Part shown: positions 1-9,288 of the stretch, piece by piece
How the letters are laid out: the number at the start of each line of letters is the position of its first letter
Numbering within the stretch: position 1 is the first letter of the stretch
Origin: Pseudonocardia alaniniphila
GTDB taxonomy: Bacteria > Actinomycetota > Actinomycetes > Mycobacteriales > Pseudonocardiaceae
DNA length: 64,000 bases
Assembly (NCBI RefSeq): GCF_022524485.1
Contig: NZ_JAKXMK010000033.1
Coordinates: forward strand, 41,543-105,542
Reading direction: 5' to 3'
Notes under the pieces: model-generated
Told to the model about the DNA's origin: nothing
The model's input: the letters and a program-made list of their open reading frames with translations, nothing else
The model's database searches: none
Translations under genes and position numbers: made by a program

Positions 1-3000
1 GATGCCGAGACGGCGGCCGAGTAGGAGTGGCTGCAGGTCGTGCCGGCGGTACCGAGGCACGACGCCGAGGCCTGCGCGAAGCCCGGTCCGGCGGCTGCGG
101 CGGCGGTGGTCAGCACCTGGCCCGCGCCGAACGTGCCCCGACCGAAACCGGTGGCCGTGGCGTGGGCAGCGCCGCCCGCCGAATCGCTGCTGTGGGCCCG
201 GTAGGAGTAGCGGCAACCGGAGCCCGCGCTGCCCTGGCAGGCCGCAGCGGCCATGGCGAACTCATCGCTGGTCTGAGCCGCCGCGCTGGTGGCGCACCAG
301 CCGCTGCCGGCGCCGCCGGCGGACCCGCAACCGGCGTCGGCGCTGGCCTGGTGGCCGCCGGTGCTGCTCTGCGCGCTGGACCGGGCGGCGATGCGATGGG
401 TGCACGCCGACCCCTCGGTGCCGGCGCAGCTCGCGGACACCTCGGCGCCGGTCTCGGTCGCCCCGACCCGGCTGGAGCTGCCGCACATGCCGTTCGGGCC
501 TGCGGTGCAGTCGGTGCGGCTGGATGCGGTGTGAACGGCGTTCCCACCTGCGTAGCGGGCGTTGCCCTGGGTGTGGGTGGTGCAGCCGGTCCCGGCGCAA
601 CTGGCGGTGACCTCGGCGACGTCGCGGGCGGCGAACCCGCCGGTCGCGGACTGGCAGGCACCTGCCGTCGCGCAGGACCCCGTGGCCAGGGCTCGCACGT
701 TCATCGCGCCGACCGCCTCGGTGCGCGACGAGGTGCTGGTGGCGCAGCCCGTCGCGGTGCCGTTGTCGCAGGTGGCGCCGACCGAGGCGCTGGTCGTGGC
801 GAACCGGGCGGCCGGGTCGCGATCCGTGCCGACCGTCGCCGACGTGCCGGCGGAGATCTGAGCCTGGCAGGCGGTGGTGCCGTCGCACCCGGTCTCGCCG
901 TCGGCGCTGCTGCGGCTCTGGCGGCCCTGGGGGCCGGCGCTCACGTCCGCGGTGCCGGTCATCCGGCCGGTGCATCCGGCCTCCGGGCAGGTCAGCATCG
1001 AGCTGGTCTGCCCGCTACCCGAGTAACCCGGGTTCGTCTTCCCGCCCTGCGCCACGCCCGCGTTCCGGACCACGCCGGCAGTCGCATCGCTGCTGACCGC
1101 GCACCCGCTCGCCGCGGACGTGCACGTCGCCTCCGTACTGGAGACGCCGGGCGAGCCCGAGGTGCGGCCCGTGGTCGTGGCGGTACAGCCCGCGCCTGCG
1201 CAGAGCGCGGCCGCGGAGGAATCCGACAACGTCGCCGGGGCGTTCTCGACCGGCTTCGCCGCCAGTTCGGCTGCGTCGACGGCCGCCTTCTGCGCCGCCT
1301 CGGCGACCGTGGCCGCGTCGGTGGCTGCCTTCTTCTGCTCGGTGGTCGCGCCGGGCTCGGCCGCGACCTGTGCTGCCAGCTCGGCCTGCCGGCGGGCCTC
1401 GGTGGCCTGCTGGCCGGCCTGCTCGGCAGCGCTGTTCTGCTGCTCCGCGACGATGTCGGCCACAACCTGGCCGGACCCCGCACTGGAGCTGGTCTGCGCC
1501 TGGCAGGCACTGGGGCCGCCGGCACAGCGTGCAGTCGTGGTGGAGACGCCCTCCGGCGGCCCCCGGGCCCCACCGGCCCCGGCCAGCGTGCTGGGGCCGT
1601 CGCTGCCGGAGGCCGAGCTGCCGGCGGTACTGCGGCAGTCCGCGGCGTTGCCGTCGCAGTCCAGTGTGGCCGACGCCATCGTCCAACTGGACGCGCCCTG
1701 CACCGTCGGCCCACCGGAGTTCGCCGACGAGCCCGGCGCAGTCGGGGCCGGCGGGGTGGCCGGCTGGTCCTGACCCGGCACCTGGACCGGCTGGTCGTCC
1801 GCCGGAGCCTGCTCGTCAGCGGATCCCGTGGTGCCGGAGCTGATCGAGGCGTTCGAGGTCGAGCGTGCCTGCACCAGCGGAGCGATGACGTTCGCGTCCG
1901 GACCCGACGACGCTCCCGAGTTGGTCACCGCCTGGCAGACGCCACCCGACACACCCTCACAGGAACCCTCGCTGTACGAGCCGCGTGGGTCGGGCGACAC
2001 CGACGGGTCCGTGGCGGTCGCAGCGCTCGACACGCGACCTGTGCAGGCCTCCTGTCCCTCACAGGACAGGGCGGCCCCGGCCGCGGAGGCCGCCGAGGGG
2101 CCTGCCGTCAACCGCGCGGTGTTCACCTGCGACCGCTCGGCCGTGACCGGTGCGGCCGCCTCCCGGCTCGTGGGCCCATTGGCCTGCGGCTGCCCGCTCA
2201 GGGCGAGCGCAGCGCCCGAGCCCGTCGACGCGTTCGAGACGGACTGCACATCGCAGCCGCCGGTCCCCGCCGTGCAGCTCGCCGTGCCGGTCGACGTCCG
2301 CGGCTTCCCGCCCGCGACCGCGCCGTCCCACGCGCTCGAACCGGTGTGGACCGTGCCCGAGCAATTCACACCCGACGGGCAGACGAGGCTCGCGCTCGAC
2401 GAGGACGTGGACGTGGGTCCGCTGGTCGGCTGACCCGCCACCGGGCGCCCGGTCGCGGGGTCGACCACCACGAAGTCGGGGGCCGACGAACCGGACGAGC
2501 TGGTCTGCGCGTCGCAGCCGCCACCCGTGACGATGCAGTCCGCACTCGCCGACGATCCGCGGGAGTGGGGCGACACCGCAGTGTCCCGCGCACTCGTCGA
2601 CGAGCTCGCGGTTCCCCCGCAGTCACCCGCACCGCCGGAGCACTGAACGGAGGCGCCCGCGTTCGAGACGCTCACCGGACCCGTCACCGCACCCGCGGCG
2701 CCGACCCCGGCAGCGGGCGCCCGGTCGCTCACGGTGGTGTCCGACTGCGCCGAGCACCCTGCGCCGGCGCCGCGTGCGGTGCAGTTCGACGAGCCCGTGC
2801 TGTCGCGCAGCCCGGTGACGTCCCCCGACGCCGAACCGGACGTCGTGCTCGCGGCCGCGCCCCGGCAGTCCGCACCGGCGCACTCGACCTGCGCACCGGC
2901 CCGGCTCGATGCACTCAGCTCCCGAGCCGCCGGCGCAACGGCGCCGACCGTGTCGAACCCCGTCCTGGCGGAGCCCGGGGCTGCGCCGTCACTCACATCC

Positions 3001-6000
3001 GAGACGGACTCGGCGCTGCACGCACCGGCGGACGCCTCGCACGTCGACGAGCCCTTCGTCTCCCGCACCGGCGCTGCGCCACCCGCGGTCGCGACCGCGC
3101 CGGTGACGCGCCCCGTCGTCGCCGTGGTGCCCTTGCCGGAGCACGCCGTGGAGTCCCCGCAGTCCACCCGCGTGCCCGACGAGCTGGATGCCGTGGCCAC
3201 GCCATCGGTCAGCACCGCCGGCCGCACAGCGCCGTCGGCGTCCGAGCCGACCCATCGGTCGTCATACTCCTCGATCGGGTTGTCGATCTCGGTGCTGCTG
3301 TTCGCCCCGCACGCCCCACCGGAGACATCGCAGCCGGCCGACCCGGTGCTCGTGCGCGCCGCACCGTCGCGCAGCCCACTCGCCGTCCCGCCGGTCCTGC
3401 TCGCGCCCGTACCGGTGCACCCGGCAGCGCCGTCGCAGTCCACGTCGGCGGTGGCCGCGCTGCTCCCGCTGACGTCGGCGGTGCCGTCGGCGCGCGACTC
3501 GCTGTGCGTGCGGCAACCCCCGCCGGTGGCGGTGCAGTTCGCGGAGGCGTTCGTGGCGGCCTCCGGCGTGCCGGTCGGCACCGGATCCGCGGCCGCACCC
3601 GCAGCCGCGCTCGCGTCACGAGGCCCGGCCTTGCGTCCGGCGTCCGTGCTGCTGGTCGAACGGCCTGTGCAGGCGGCATCGCAGGTGACCTCGGCACCCG
3701 CCACGACCGCGTCACCACCCGAGCGCGCTCCCCGGTGCCCGACGTCCGCGCCGTCCCCGAGGTCCACCGTGCTCGACGTGCCGCAGCCACTCGCCGACTC
3801 GCAGTGCGCCGACCCGCTCCCCTGACCCCGCGACTCACCGCCGGTGGCAACCGGCTCGGTGCTGACGGCCCGATTCGCACCGGCCCCCCGCCCAGCGGTG
3901 GCCGGCTGCGCCTCGTCCCGATCGGACCGGGACCCGGTGCTGCTGCTGTCACACACGCCGCCGTCGGTGCGGCACTGCGCTTGCGCGCCGGAGGAGTACG
4001 CGTAACCGGTCACGTCGCACCGGCCGGTGCACGACGCCGAGGCCGACGTCTTCCGCTCCGCTCCACCCACGGACTGAGCGTCCATGCCGCTGGGACCCGA
4101 CGACTCGCTGCGGCACGACCCACCACCCGTGGCGCACGCAGACTCTCCGCCTGCCGAGCTCGCCCGGCTGCTCAGGCCACACCCGCTCGCATCCCCCGAG
4201 CACCTCGCCGACGCCGTGGCCACCTCACCGTCGGCATCGCGATGGGAAACGCTGCTACCACAACCCTGATCGGCACCGGACAACGTGCACGACGCCGAGC
4301 CCTTCGACTCCCCCGACGAGGTCTGCACCCCACACCCGGACGACACCCCGGCCAACGCCACACACCGGTCGGAGTCCTTCTGCCCGTCCGCGCCCCGGCT
4401 CACCGAACCGCACGCAACGAACACCCCGCTCGACCCGCACCCGGCCGCCGACCCCTCACCACGACTCCGGGACGGAACCGCATCCGACACCTCGTTGTCG
4501 GTGGCGGCCATCAACTCATCGGTGGCCTCGTACACCTCATCGCGCTGCGCCTCGACCTTCGCGACGTTCTGCGCGTGCGCCTTCTTCGTGACCGTGCCCG
4601 CGGCGACCTTCTTCTCCTCCGCCGCCAGCTGCTTCTCCCGCGCGGTCAACTCGCGGTGGCCGTCCACGACCTCATCGACCAGCTCAGCCCGCTCCGGCGA
4701 CAGCTCCGCGCGATCCGCCGCGACCTGCTTCGCCAACTGCTGGTGCTTCTTCTCGTCCTTCGCATACGCGGCCTTGGTCACCTCACCCGAAGCGACCTTC
4801 TTCTTCTCCGCCGCCAACGCCGCCTTGCTCTGATCAACCTTGATCCGGCCCTCGAGCACCCGCTCGGTCCGCTCCGCGGAATCGTCGTACTCCTGCCACT
4901 GCCCGAACCGGCCCGTCGAATACCGGTCGCCGGCCTCGTCCGAGGGAGGACCACGAGACCCCGTCGCCGACAACGTCCGCGACCGCAACGACGCCGCCTC
5001 CGCGAGCGCGCCCTCCCGAACCGCCTGGATTGCACGCGCGGCCCGGACGGCGACCGCCTCATCCGCCGCTGCGCCGGCCTTCTTCTTACCGGCCTTCTCC
5101 GCTGTCTTCAGAGCGGCCTTTCCGTCGGCCTGGTCGAGCGCCTTCTCGGCAATCTTCACGAGAGCAGCGGTACGACCCGCCTTGTCAGCGGCGGCGCCGG
5201 GCACCGTCCCCGCGGTCTCGGCCAGGGCTTTGCGAACCGCAGGTGACGCCTTGTCGAGAGCGGCGCGGACGGCCTTCTCGTCGGCAACACCGGATTCCTT
5301 GCCGGCAATCTTCGCGAGGTCCTTCGTGGCGGCACGTGCCTTGTCGGCGGCAGTAACGGGGGTCTTCTCGGTGGCCTTCTTCCCGACGGCCTTCGTGCCG
5401 GCGACCGTTGCCAATGCCGCGTCGAGCTCGGCGCCGGCCGTCCTCGTGGCCTGCTTCGCGGCAACGCCCGTGACGGCGGCGCGCACCTTGTCCGCGATCT
5501 TCCGCGTTTCTGCCGCGCCGAGCTTCGTCGCGCGCTGCTCGCCTGCCTTTTCGCCGAGCGTTGTCAGCGCCTGGCGGGCGATCCGCATGCCGGCCGAATC
5601 ACCGGTGGTCGCGCGCGCCTTTGCTGCGGCGGAATCCTTGCCGGCCGCGGTGGTCTTCTTCAGCTTCTCGCGAGTCGCGACAACTGTGGTGTCCCGCCGA
5701 TCGCTCACGTTCTGCGCCTCGGTGTTCTTCCCACCGGGCGTCGCTCCCGAGCGCGCGGAGGTCTTCTTCTTCGATTCGGCCTTCTCGGAGTCGGCCTTCT
5801 TCGCGGCAGACGTCGTCCGCTTCGCGGGCTCGCCCGACTTCTCGTCATACGACGGGGCGCTCATCGTCGCCGCGGCCGGCCGGCTGCCGCCCGTGGCACT
5901 CGGCTTCTCCGACTTGTCGCTGCGCTTCCCCGACTCGCGCTTCGCAGCCGCCTTCTTATCAGCCGACGTCTTCTTCTCCGACGCCGCCTTCTTCTCGGAG

Positions 6001-6551
6001 GCCTTCTCCGACGCCGCCTTGTTCGCCGACGCCTTGCTCCCGGACGCTACCTTCTCGGTCGTCTTCTTCTCCGAGCTCGCCTTCTCGGAGGTGGCCTTCT
6101 TCTCGCTCGCCGCCTTGGAAGTGGTCTTCTTCTCCGAGGTCTTCGTCTCGGTAACCGCCTTCTTCCCGGCGGTCGTCTTCTTCTCAGTCGTCGCCTTCTT
6201 CTCGGTCGCCGACTTGGTGCCGGTCTTCTTCTCGGTGCTCTTCTTCTCGGTGCTCTTCTTCTCCGATGCACCGGAATCCGAGCCACCGCTCTTTCCACCT
6301 GCGGGCCTGCTGCTACCTCCCTTCAGCACGCCCTGCCCCGCAACCACCGGGACCGCCACCGCAGCCGACGCGGGCGAGGCAGCCAGGAAGGCCGCCCCCA
6401 CCCACAGCACGACGACAGCGCCCGCCAGCCCGAGGACCCAACGCATCACCCACAGCAACCGCTCCAGCGGCGACAGTCGCAGCCGCACGACGGCGTCCGA
6501 GCGCACGGCGAGGCCAGCAGCCTCACCATCGCGCACAGACACCGGACTCAT
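1..6551 (-). CDS. Giant cysteine-module surface/secreted protein (3' end off the left edge)
   Basis: The frame opens at ATG 6549-6551, with GGAG about 8 bases upstream, and I followed it to base 1 without a stop: at least 2183 codons. Residues 1-37 are basic/amphipathic, 38-58 are hydrophobic (WVLGLAGAVVVLWVGAAFLA) and are followed by an Ala/Ser/Pro stretch, so this is a signal peptide or membrane anchor. Residues ~85-240 are a low-complexity stalk of SEKK/TEKK motifs; ~240-690 are Ala/Lys/Glu-rich and probably helical or coiled coil. From about residue 700 the protein switches to Ser/Thr/Gly/Ala-rich sequence with about thirty modules of 30-45 residues, each with one cysteine pair 5-9 residues apart (for example VDCDGAAGCTGTG, ANCTATGGGCRTHS). 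A helical insert (EQKKAATDAATVAEAAQKAA, about 1230-1470) interrupts the modules. I recognise no named family. Cysteines, stalk and anchor suggest an extracellular, disulfide-stitched fibre or wall protein; this is inference. The opposite strand is also open for long stretches but has no protein-like character. Confidence 0.8.
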   Translation of the reverse strand, partial: MSPVSVRDGEAAGLAVRSDAVVRLRLSPLERLLWVMRWVLGLAGAVVVLWVGAAFLAASPASAAVAVPVVAGQGVLKGGSSRPAGGKSGGSDSGASEKKSTEKKSTEKKTGTKSATEKKATTEKKTTAGKKAVTETKTSEKKTTSKAASEKKATSEKASSEKKTTEKVASGSKASANKAASEKASEKKAASEKKTSADKKAAAKRESGKRSDKSEKPSATGGSRPAAATMSAPSYDEKSGEPAKRTTSAAKKADSEKAESKKKTSARSGATPGGKNTEAQNVSDRRDTTVVATREKLKKTTAAGKDSAAAKARATTGDSAGMRIARQALTTLGEKAGEQRATKLGAAETRKIADKVRAAVTGVAAKQATRTAGAELDAALATVAGTKAVGKKATEKTPVTAADKARAATKDLAKIAGKESGVADEKAVRAALDKASPAVRKALAETAGTVPGAAADKAGRTAALVKIAEKALDQADGKAALKTAEKAGKKKAGAAADEAVAVRAARAIQAVREGALAEAASLRSRTLSATGSRGPPSDEAGDRYSTGRFGQWQEYDDSAERTERVLEGRIKVDQSKAALAAEKKKVASGEVTKAAYAKDEKKHQQLAKQVAADRAELSPERAELVDEVVDGHRELTAREKQLAAEEKKVAAGTVTKKAHAQNVAKVEAQRDEVYEATDELMAATDNEVSDAVPSRSRGEGSAAGCGSSGVFVACGSVSRGADGQKDSDRCVALAGVSSGCGVQTSSGESKGSASCTLSGADQGCGSSVSHRDADGEVATASARCSGDASGCGLSSRASSAGGESACATGGGSCRSESSGPSGMDAQSVGGAERKTSASASCTGRCDVTGYAYSSGAQAQCRTDGGVCDSSSTGSRSDRDEAQPATAGRGAGANRAVSTEPVATGGESRGQGSGSAHCESASGCGTSSTVDLGDGADVGHRGARSGGDAVVAGAEVTCDAACTGRSTSSTDAGRKAGPRDASAAAGAAADPVPTGTPEAATNASANCTATGGGCRTHSESRADGTADVSGSSAATADVDCDGAAGCTGTGASRTGGTASGLRDGAARTSTGSAGCDVSGGACGANSSTEIDNPIEEYDDRWVGSDADGAVRPAVLTDGVATASSSSGTRVDCGDSTACSGKGTTATTGRVTGAVATAGGAAPVRETKGSSTCEASAGACSAESVSDVSDGAAPGSARTGFDTVGAVAPAARELSASSRAGAQVECAGADCRGAAASTTSGSASGDVTGLRDSTGSSNCTARGAGAGCSAQSDTTVSDRAPAAGVGAAGAVTGPVSVSNAGASVQCSGGAGDCGGTASSSTSARDTAVSPHSRGSSASADCIVTGGGCDAQTSSSGSSAPDFVVVDPATGRPVAGQPTSGPTSTSSSSASLVCPSGVNCSGTVHTGSSAWDGAVAGGKPRTSTGTASCTAGTGGCDVQSVSNASTGSGAALALSGQPQANGPTSREAAAPVTAERSQVNTARLTAGPSAASAAGAALSCEGQEACTGRVSSAATATDPSVSPDPRGSYSEGSCEGVSGGVCQAVTNSGASSGPDANVIAPLVQARSTSNASISSGTTGSADEQAPADDQPVQVPGQDQPATPPAPTAPGSSANSGGPTVQGASSWTMASATLDCDGNAADCRSTAGSSASGSDGPSTLAGAGGARGPPEGVSTTTARCAGGPSACQAQTSSSAGSGQVVADIVAEQQNSAAEQAGQQATEARRQAELAAQVAAEPGATTEQKKAATDAATVAEAAQKAAVDAAELAAKPVENAPATLSDSSAAALCAGAGCTATTTGRTSGSPGVSSTEATCTSAASGCAVSSDATAGVVRNAGVAQGGKTNPGYSGSGQTSSMLTCPEAGCTGRMTGTADVSAGPQGRQSRSSADGETGCDGTTACQAQISAGTSATVGTDRDPAARFATTSASVGATCDNGTATGCATSTSSRTEAVGAMNVRALATGSCATAGACQSATGGFAARDVAEVTASCAGTGCTTHTQGNARYAGGNAVHTASSRTDCTAGPNGMCGSSSRVGATETGAEVSASCAGTEGSACTHRIAARSSAQSSTGGHQASADAGCGSAGGAGSGWCATSAAAQTSDEFAMAAAACQGSAGSGCRYSYRAHSSDSAGGAAHATATGFGRGTFGAGQVLTTAAAAAGPGFAQASASCLGTAGTTCSHSYSAAVSA

Positions 6552-7238
6552 GACGGAAGCTCCAGACGACTCGCCGGACGAATCGGGACAAGGTGACAGA
6601 ACCGAGTGGCAGTCACGGACACGGCCCGCGGACCACCACGGAGACATGCAGGGACATGCAGAACGACGGGCTCCGCACGTCGCGCCTGAGGCAGCGACCC
6701 ACAACCGGACGGTCGAACTCACGCCCAGCAGCCCTTGCGACCCCGCCACCCGGCCCGTTGCGTTACGTCAGCAACCAGCGAGGACAGCGCCACAGCCCCG
6801 ACCTTGACGATCAAGGCGAACATCAGGTTAACAGAAACCCTCCGAAGTTGACCAGATCGATGACGGGAGTTCATCTCCGGCGGGGGTGGCAACACCTCGT
6901 CGACGGCTACGCAGGGTGACGCTCACGCCTGGTTCCGCGAGCCGGCTCGGCGAGCCTCCGGACTACCGCGTCCGTGCGGCAGGCGGCCCAGGGCGCCTCG
7001 GACGAGCTGAGCACAACAACAGGTGCTCGATCCGCCCGACAGTCCCCCGCGAACGGCGGACTTCGGAGCCGGGATCGGCGCCCCGGGACAACGCCGATCC
7101 GGCGGAACGACAATTGTTCCGGAGCCACGCAGGGCAGTCGGCGGCCCGCGCATCCACCGATCCGTGGGACACCTCATCAGGGTCTGTCGGGCTGTTCCGT
7201 CCTTTGAAATATTGCCGTGGCCAGCCCTGGGAGGCCCG
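6552..7238. other. Divergent intergenic region
   Basis: These 687 bases separate the start of the giant cysteine-module gene from the beta-propeller gene on the other strand. No convincing gene or RNA is seen. The right end is locally AT-rich (around 7203-7214) just before the ribosome binding site of the plus-strand gene, so both promoters probably lie here, but no clear -35/-10 pair stands out. Confidence 0.5.
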
Positions 7239-9275
7239 ATGACCAGCACCACGACAGTGTCCGGACCGGTCGACGATGTGGGCACGAGCGCCCAGAACTG
7301 GTCGATGGTCAGTGATGTCACCGCGCAGAATCGTGCATGGACCGGAGCCGTTCCCGCACTCATTCGGTTCCACGGGGTGCTCTACCTCTTCTATCGGGGT
7401 ACGTCCGACCGCGGAACGGTGTACTACTGCACCTCGCGTGATGGGTCCCGGTGGTCGGCGCGGATCAGGATGATCGAGCGGCCCGGTGAAGCGCAGGCTG
7501 CCGCCGAGGTGGTGCCGATCGTCTTCCAGGACGCGTTGTACGTGTTCTTCCGCGACAAGACCGATCCCGGCATGATCAAGGTCTGTCACACCGTGGACGG
7601 GCACGAATGGTCACCGCTCTCCACGATCACCACGCAGGCCGCGCGCAGTTCGAGCAGACCCGTCCCGATGGAGCACGGCGGCTCGCTGTACGTCTTCTAC
7701 CGCGGCGACAGCGCCACGAGAGGGCTGCGAATCTGTGTGAGCAGCACCGGCTCGGCCTGGACCGCCCCCGTGGATCTCGAACACATGACCGGAACGATGG
7801 CGGACGCGCCGGTTCCGGTGGTGCACGGCGATCGCCTTGTGGTGGCATTCCGCCCCGGCCAGTCTCCCGCCACCCTGCTCACTCTCGTCAGCGACAACAG
7901 TGCCGGATGGCGTTACGGCGGGACGATCACCAGCGCGTCCTTCGACACCGCCTCGAATCCCGCGCTGATCAGCTACCGGGGAATGCTCTATGCGTTCTAC
8001 ACCGATCACGTGGACGAGGGCGCGTTGCTGGTGGCCCAGAGCCTCGACGGGCTCGCCTGGTACGGGTGGAGATCGATCAACGGCCACAACCGCAGCCGCG
8101 AGACGCCGGTACCCGCTGTGCACGACGACGGGCTGTTCCTGTTCTTCCGGGACGAATCGGACCCGACCCTGATCAACGTCTGCACGAAGAACGACAACGA
8201 CAGTTGGAACAGGTACACGTCGATCTCCGCGCGTAACCACGCCGCCGCCGACGGCGCGCTGCAGGTGGTTTCCGACGAGTTCGGCATCGATGTCGGTTTC
8301 CGCTCCACGGACCACGACGGCACCGGTCTCGCCACATTCCATGCCACCACGCCCGAGTGGTGGTCCCCCCGGCTCATCGACGTGCCCGCCGCCGTGGCCG
8401 CGGTGTCCCCGACCGGTGTCTTCAAACACTGCGTCGTAGGTGACGTCACCCAGAACACCTACGACCGCATCCGGGCGATCCTGCCCTACCGCGACTGGTT
8501 CCTGCTGCCGCGCCACCGCGCGCTCGAGGCCCGCGGCCAGATGGACATCGCCGACCGCGACCGTGACCGGGAGGCCCGGGCCGTCACCCTGCCCGAGGAC
8601 GGGCTGAACCATCCGGGCGGCGGTCAGGTGATCGGCGACTACCTCGCCCTGTCACTCGAGGGCACAGGCGGGCGCCACGGTTGCGTCCGCTTCTACGATC
8701 TCTCCGCCCTGACCGACACCACGGAGCCGGCTCTGCTGGACCTGCGGGTCGACGTCGGACGGGCCGTGAACGCCGTAGGCATCACCGACGTCGGGTCGGG
8801 GGCGAACCGGCACTACGTGATCGCCGTGTACGGCGAGGGCGAGGTGTCGGTGTACGAGTCGAACCCGCTGCCGCTCGCCGACCCGCGGTGCCGCTTCACG
8901 TTCCGCTTCTCCTGCCGGACGACCGGACAACCGGCACCCGATCACATCTCCCTGCTCACCGACATCCACGGCGACGTGTGGTTGCTCGGCCTCGGCTCGC
9001 ACGAGTCGGCGGGGCCCACGGACTCGTCGCCGATCCGCTTCGAGGACTGGGTGACGCTCTACAAGCTCGATCTGGCGGGCCGGCACATGGCGCTCTGGAG
9101 CAGGGAGCTGGTGCGCGTGCAGGCACCCGAGCGTTTCCTGATCCACTTCCGGTTCGGCGCGGGCCTGGAAGTGAACGACCCCGGTTCGGTGCGCCTGTTC
9201 GCCTCCGATCGCAACGTCGACAGCGCGAACCGGAACTGGCGGTTGGCCTACAACGAGTTCGGGCCGCGCGTCTGA
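7239..9275 (+). CDS. Sialidase/lectin-like beta-propeller protein, two-domain
   Basis: The start is ATG 7239, preceded by GGGAGG at 7229-7234; the frame is open further upstream but without a better site. The product is 678 aa. Residues ~35-390 contain about six repeats of roughly 50 residues built on a pattern of LYxFYRG or LYVFFRD, then a strand with C/S, then DGxxW (DGSRW, DGHEW, GSAW, DGLAW, DNDSW). That is the blade pattern of BNR/sialidase-like and fucose-lectin-like propellers. Residues ~400-678 form a second beta-rich domain of different sequence. There is no signal peptide or transmembrane segment, which is odd for a lectin-like protein; the twin-arginine and Sec hallmarks are absent. 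It faces the giant surface gene head to head and ends 13 bases from the convergent EspI-like ATPase gene. Catalytic sialidase residues cannot be assigned, so a binding role is as likely as an enzymatic one. Confidence 0.7.
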   Translation: MTSTTTVSGPVDDVGTSAQNWSMVSDVTAQNRAWTGAVPALIRFHGVLYLFYRGTSDRGTVYYCTSRDGSRWSARIRMIERPGEAQAAAEVVPIVFQDALYVFFRDKTDPGMIKVCHTVDGHEWSPLSTITTQAARSSSRPVPMEHGGSLYVFYRGDSATRGLRICVSSTGSAWTAPVDLEHMTGTMADAPVPVVHGDRLVVAFRPGQSPATLLTLVSDNSAGWRYGGTITSASFDTASNPALISYRGMLYAFYTDHVDEGALLVAQSLDGLAWYGWRSINGHNRSRETPVPAVHDDGLFLFFRDESDPTLINVCTKNDNDSWNRYTSISARNHAAADGALQVVSDEFGIDVGFRSTDHDGTGLATFHATTPEWWSPRLIDVPAAVAAVSPTGVFKHCVVGDVTQNTYDRIRAILPYRDWFLLPRHRALEARGQMDIADRDRDREARAVTLPEDGLNHPGGGQVIGDYLALSLEGTGGRHGCVRFYDLSALTDTTEPALLDLRVDVGRAVNAVGITDVGSGANRHYVIAVYGEGEVSVYESNPLPLADPRCRFTFRFSCRTTGQPAPDHISLLTDIHGDVWLLGLGSHESAGPTDSSPIRFEDWVTLYKLDLAGRHMALWSRELVRVQAPERFLIHFRFGAGLEVNDPGSVRLFASDRNVDSANRNWRLAYNEFGPRV

Positions 9276-9288
9276 CGGTTGCCGCTGG

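Noticed and set aside
27..5246. A 1739-codon open frame on the plus strand
   Set aside because: Its codons are the exact complement of the cysteine-module protein frame. The protein is an Arg/Gly/Ala-rich run with no domain, and its GTG start has no ribosome binding site. It is a by-product of high GC and few TTA/CTA/TCA codons.
4840..6807. A 655-codon plus-strand frame rich in Phe/Ser/Ala
   Set aside because: It lies opposite the SEKK/TEKK stalk, whose Lys/Glu codons read as Phe/Ser/Leu on the other strand. No start signal or domain supports it.
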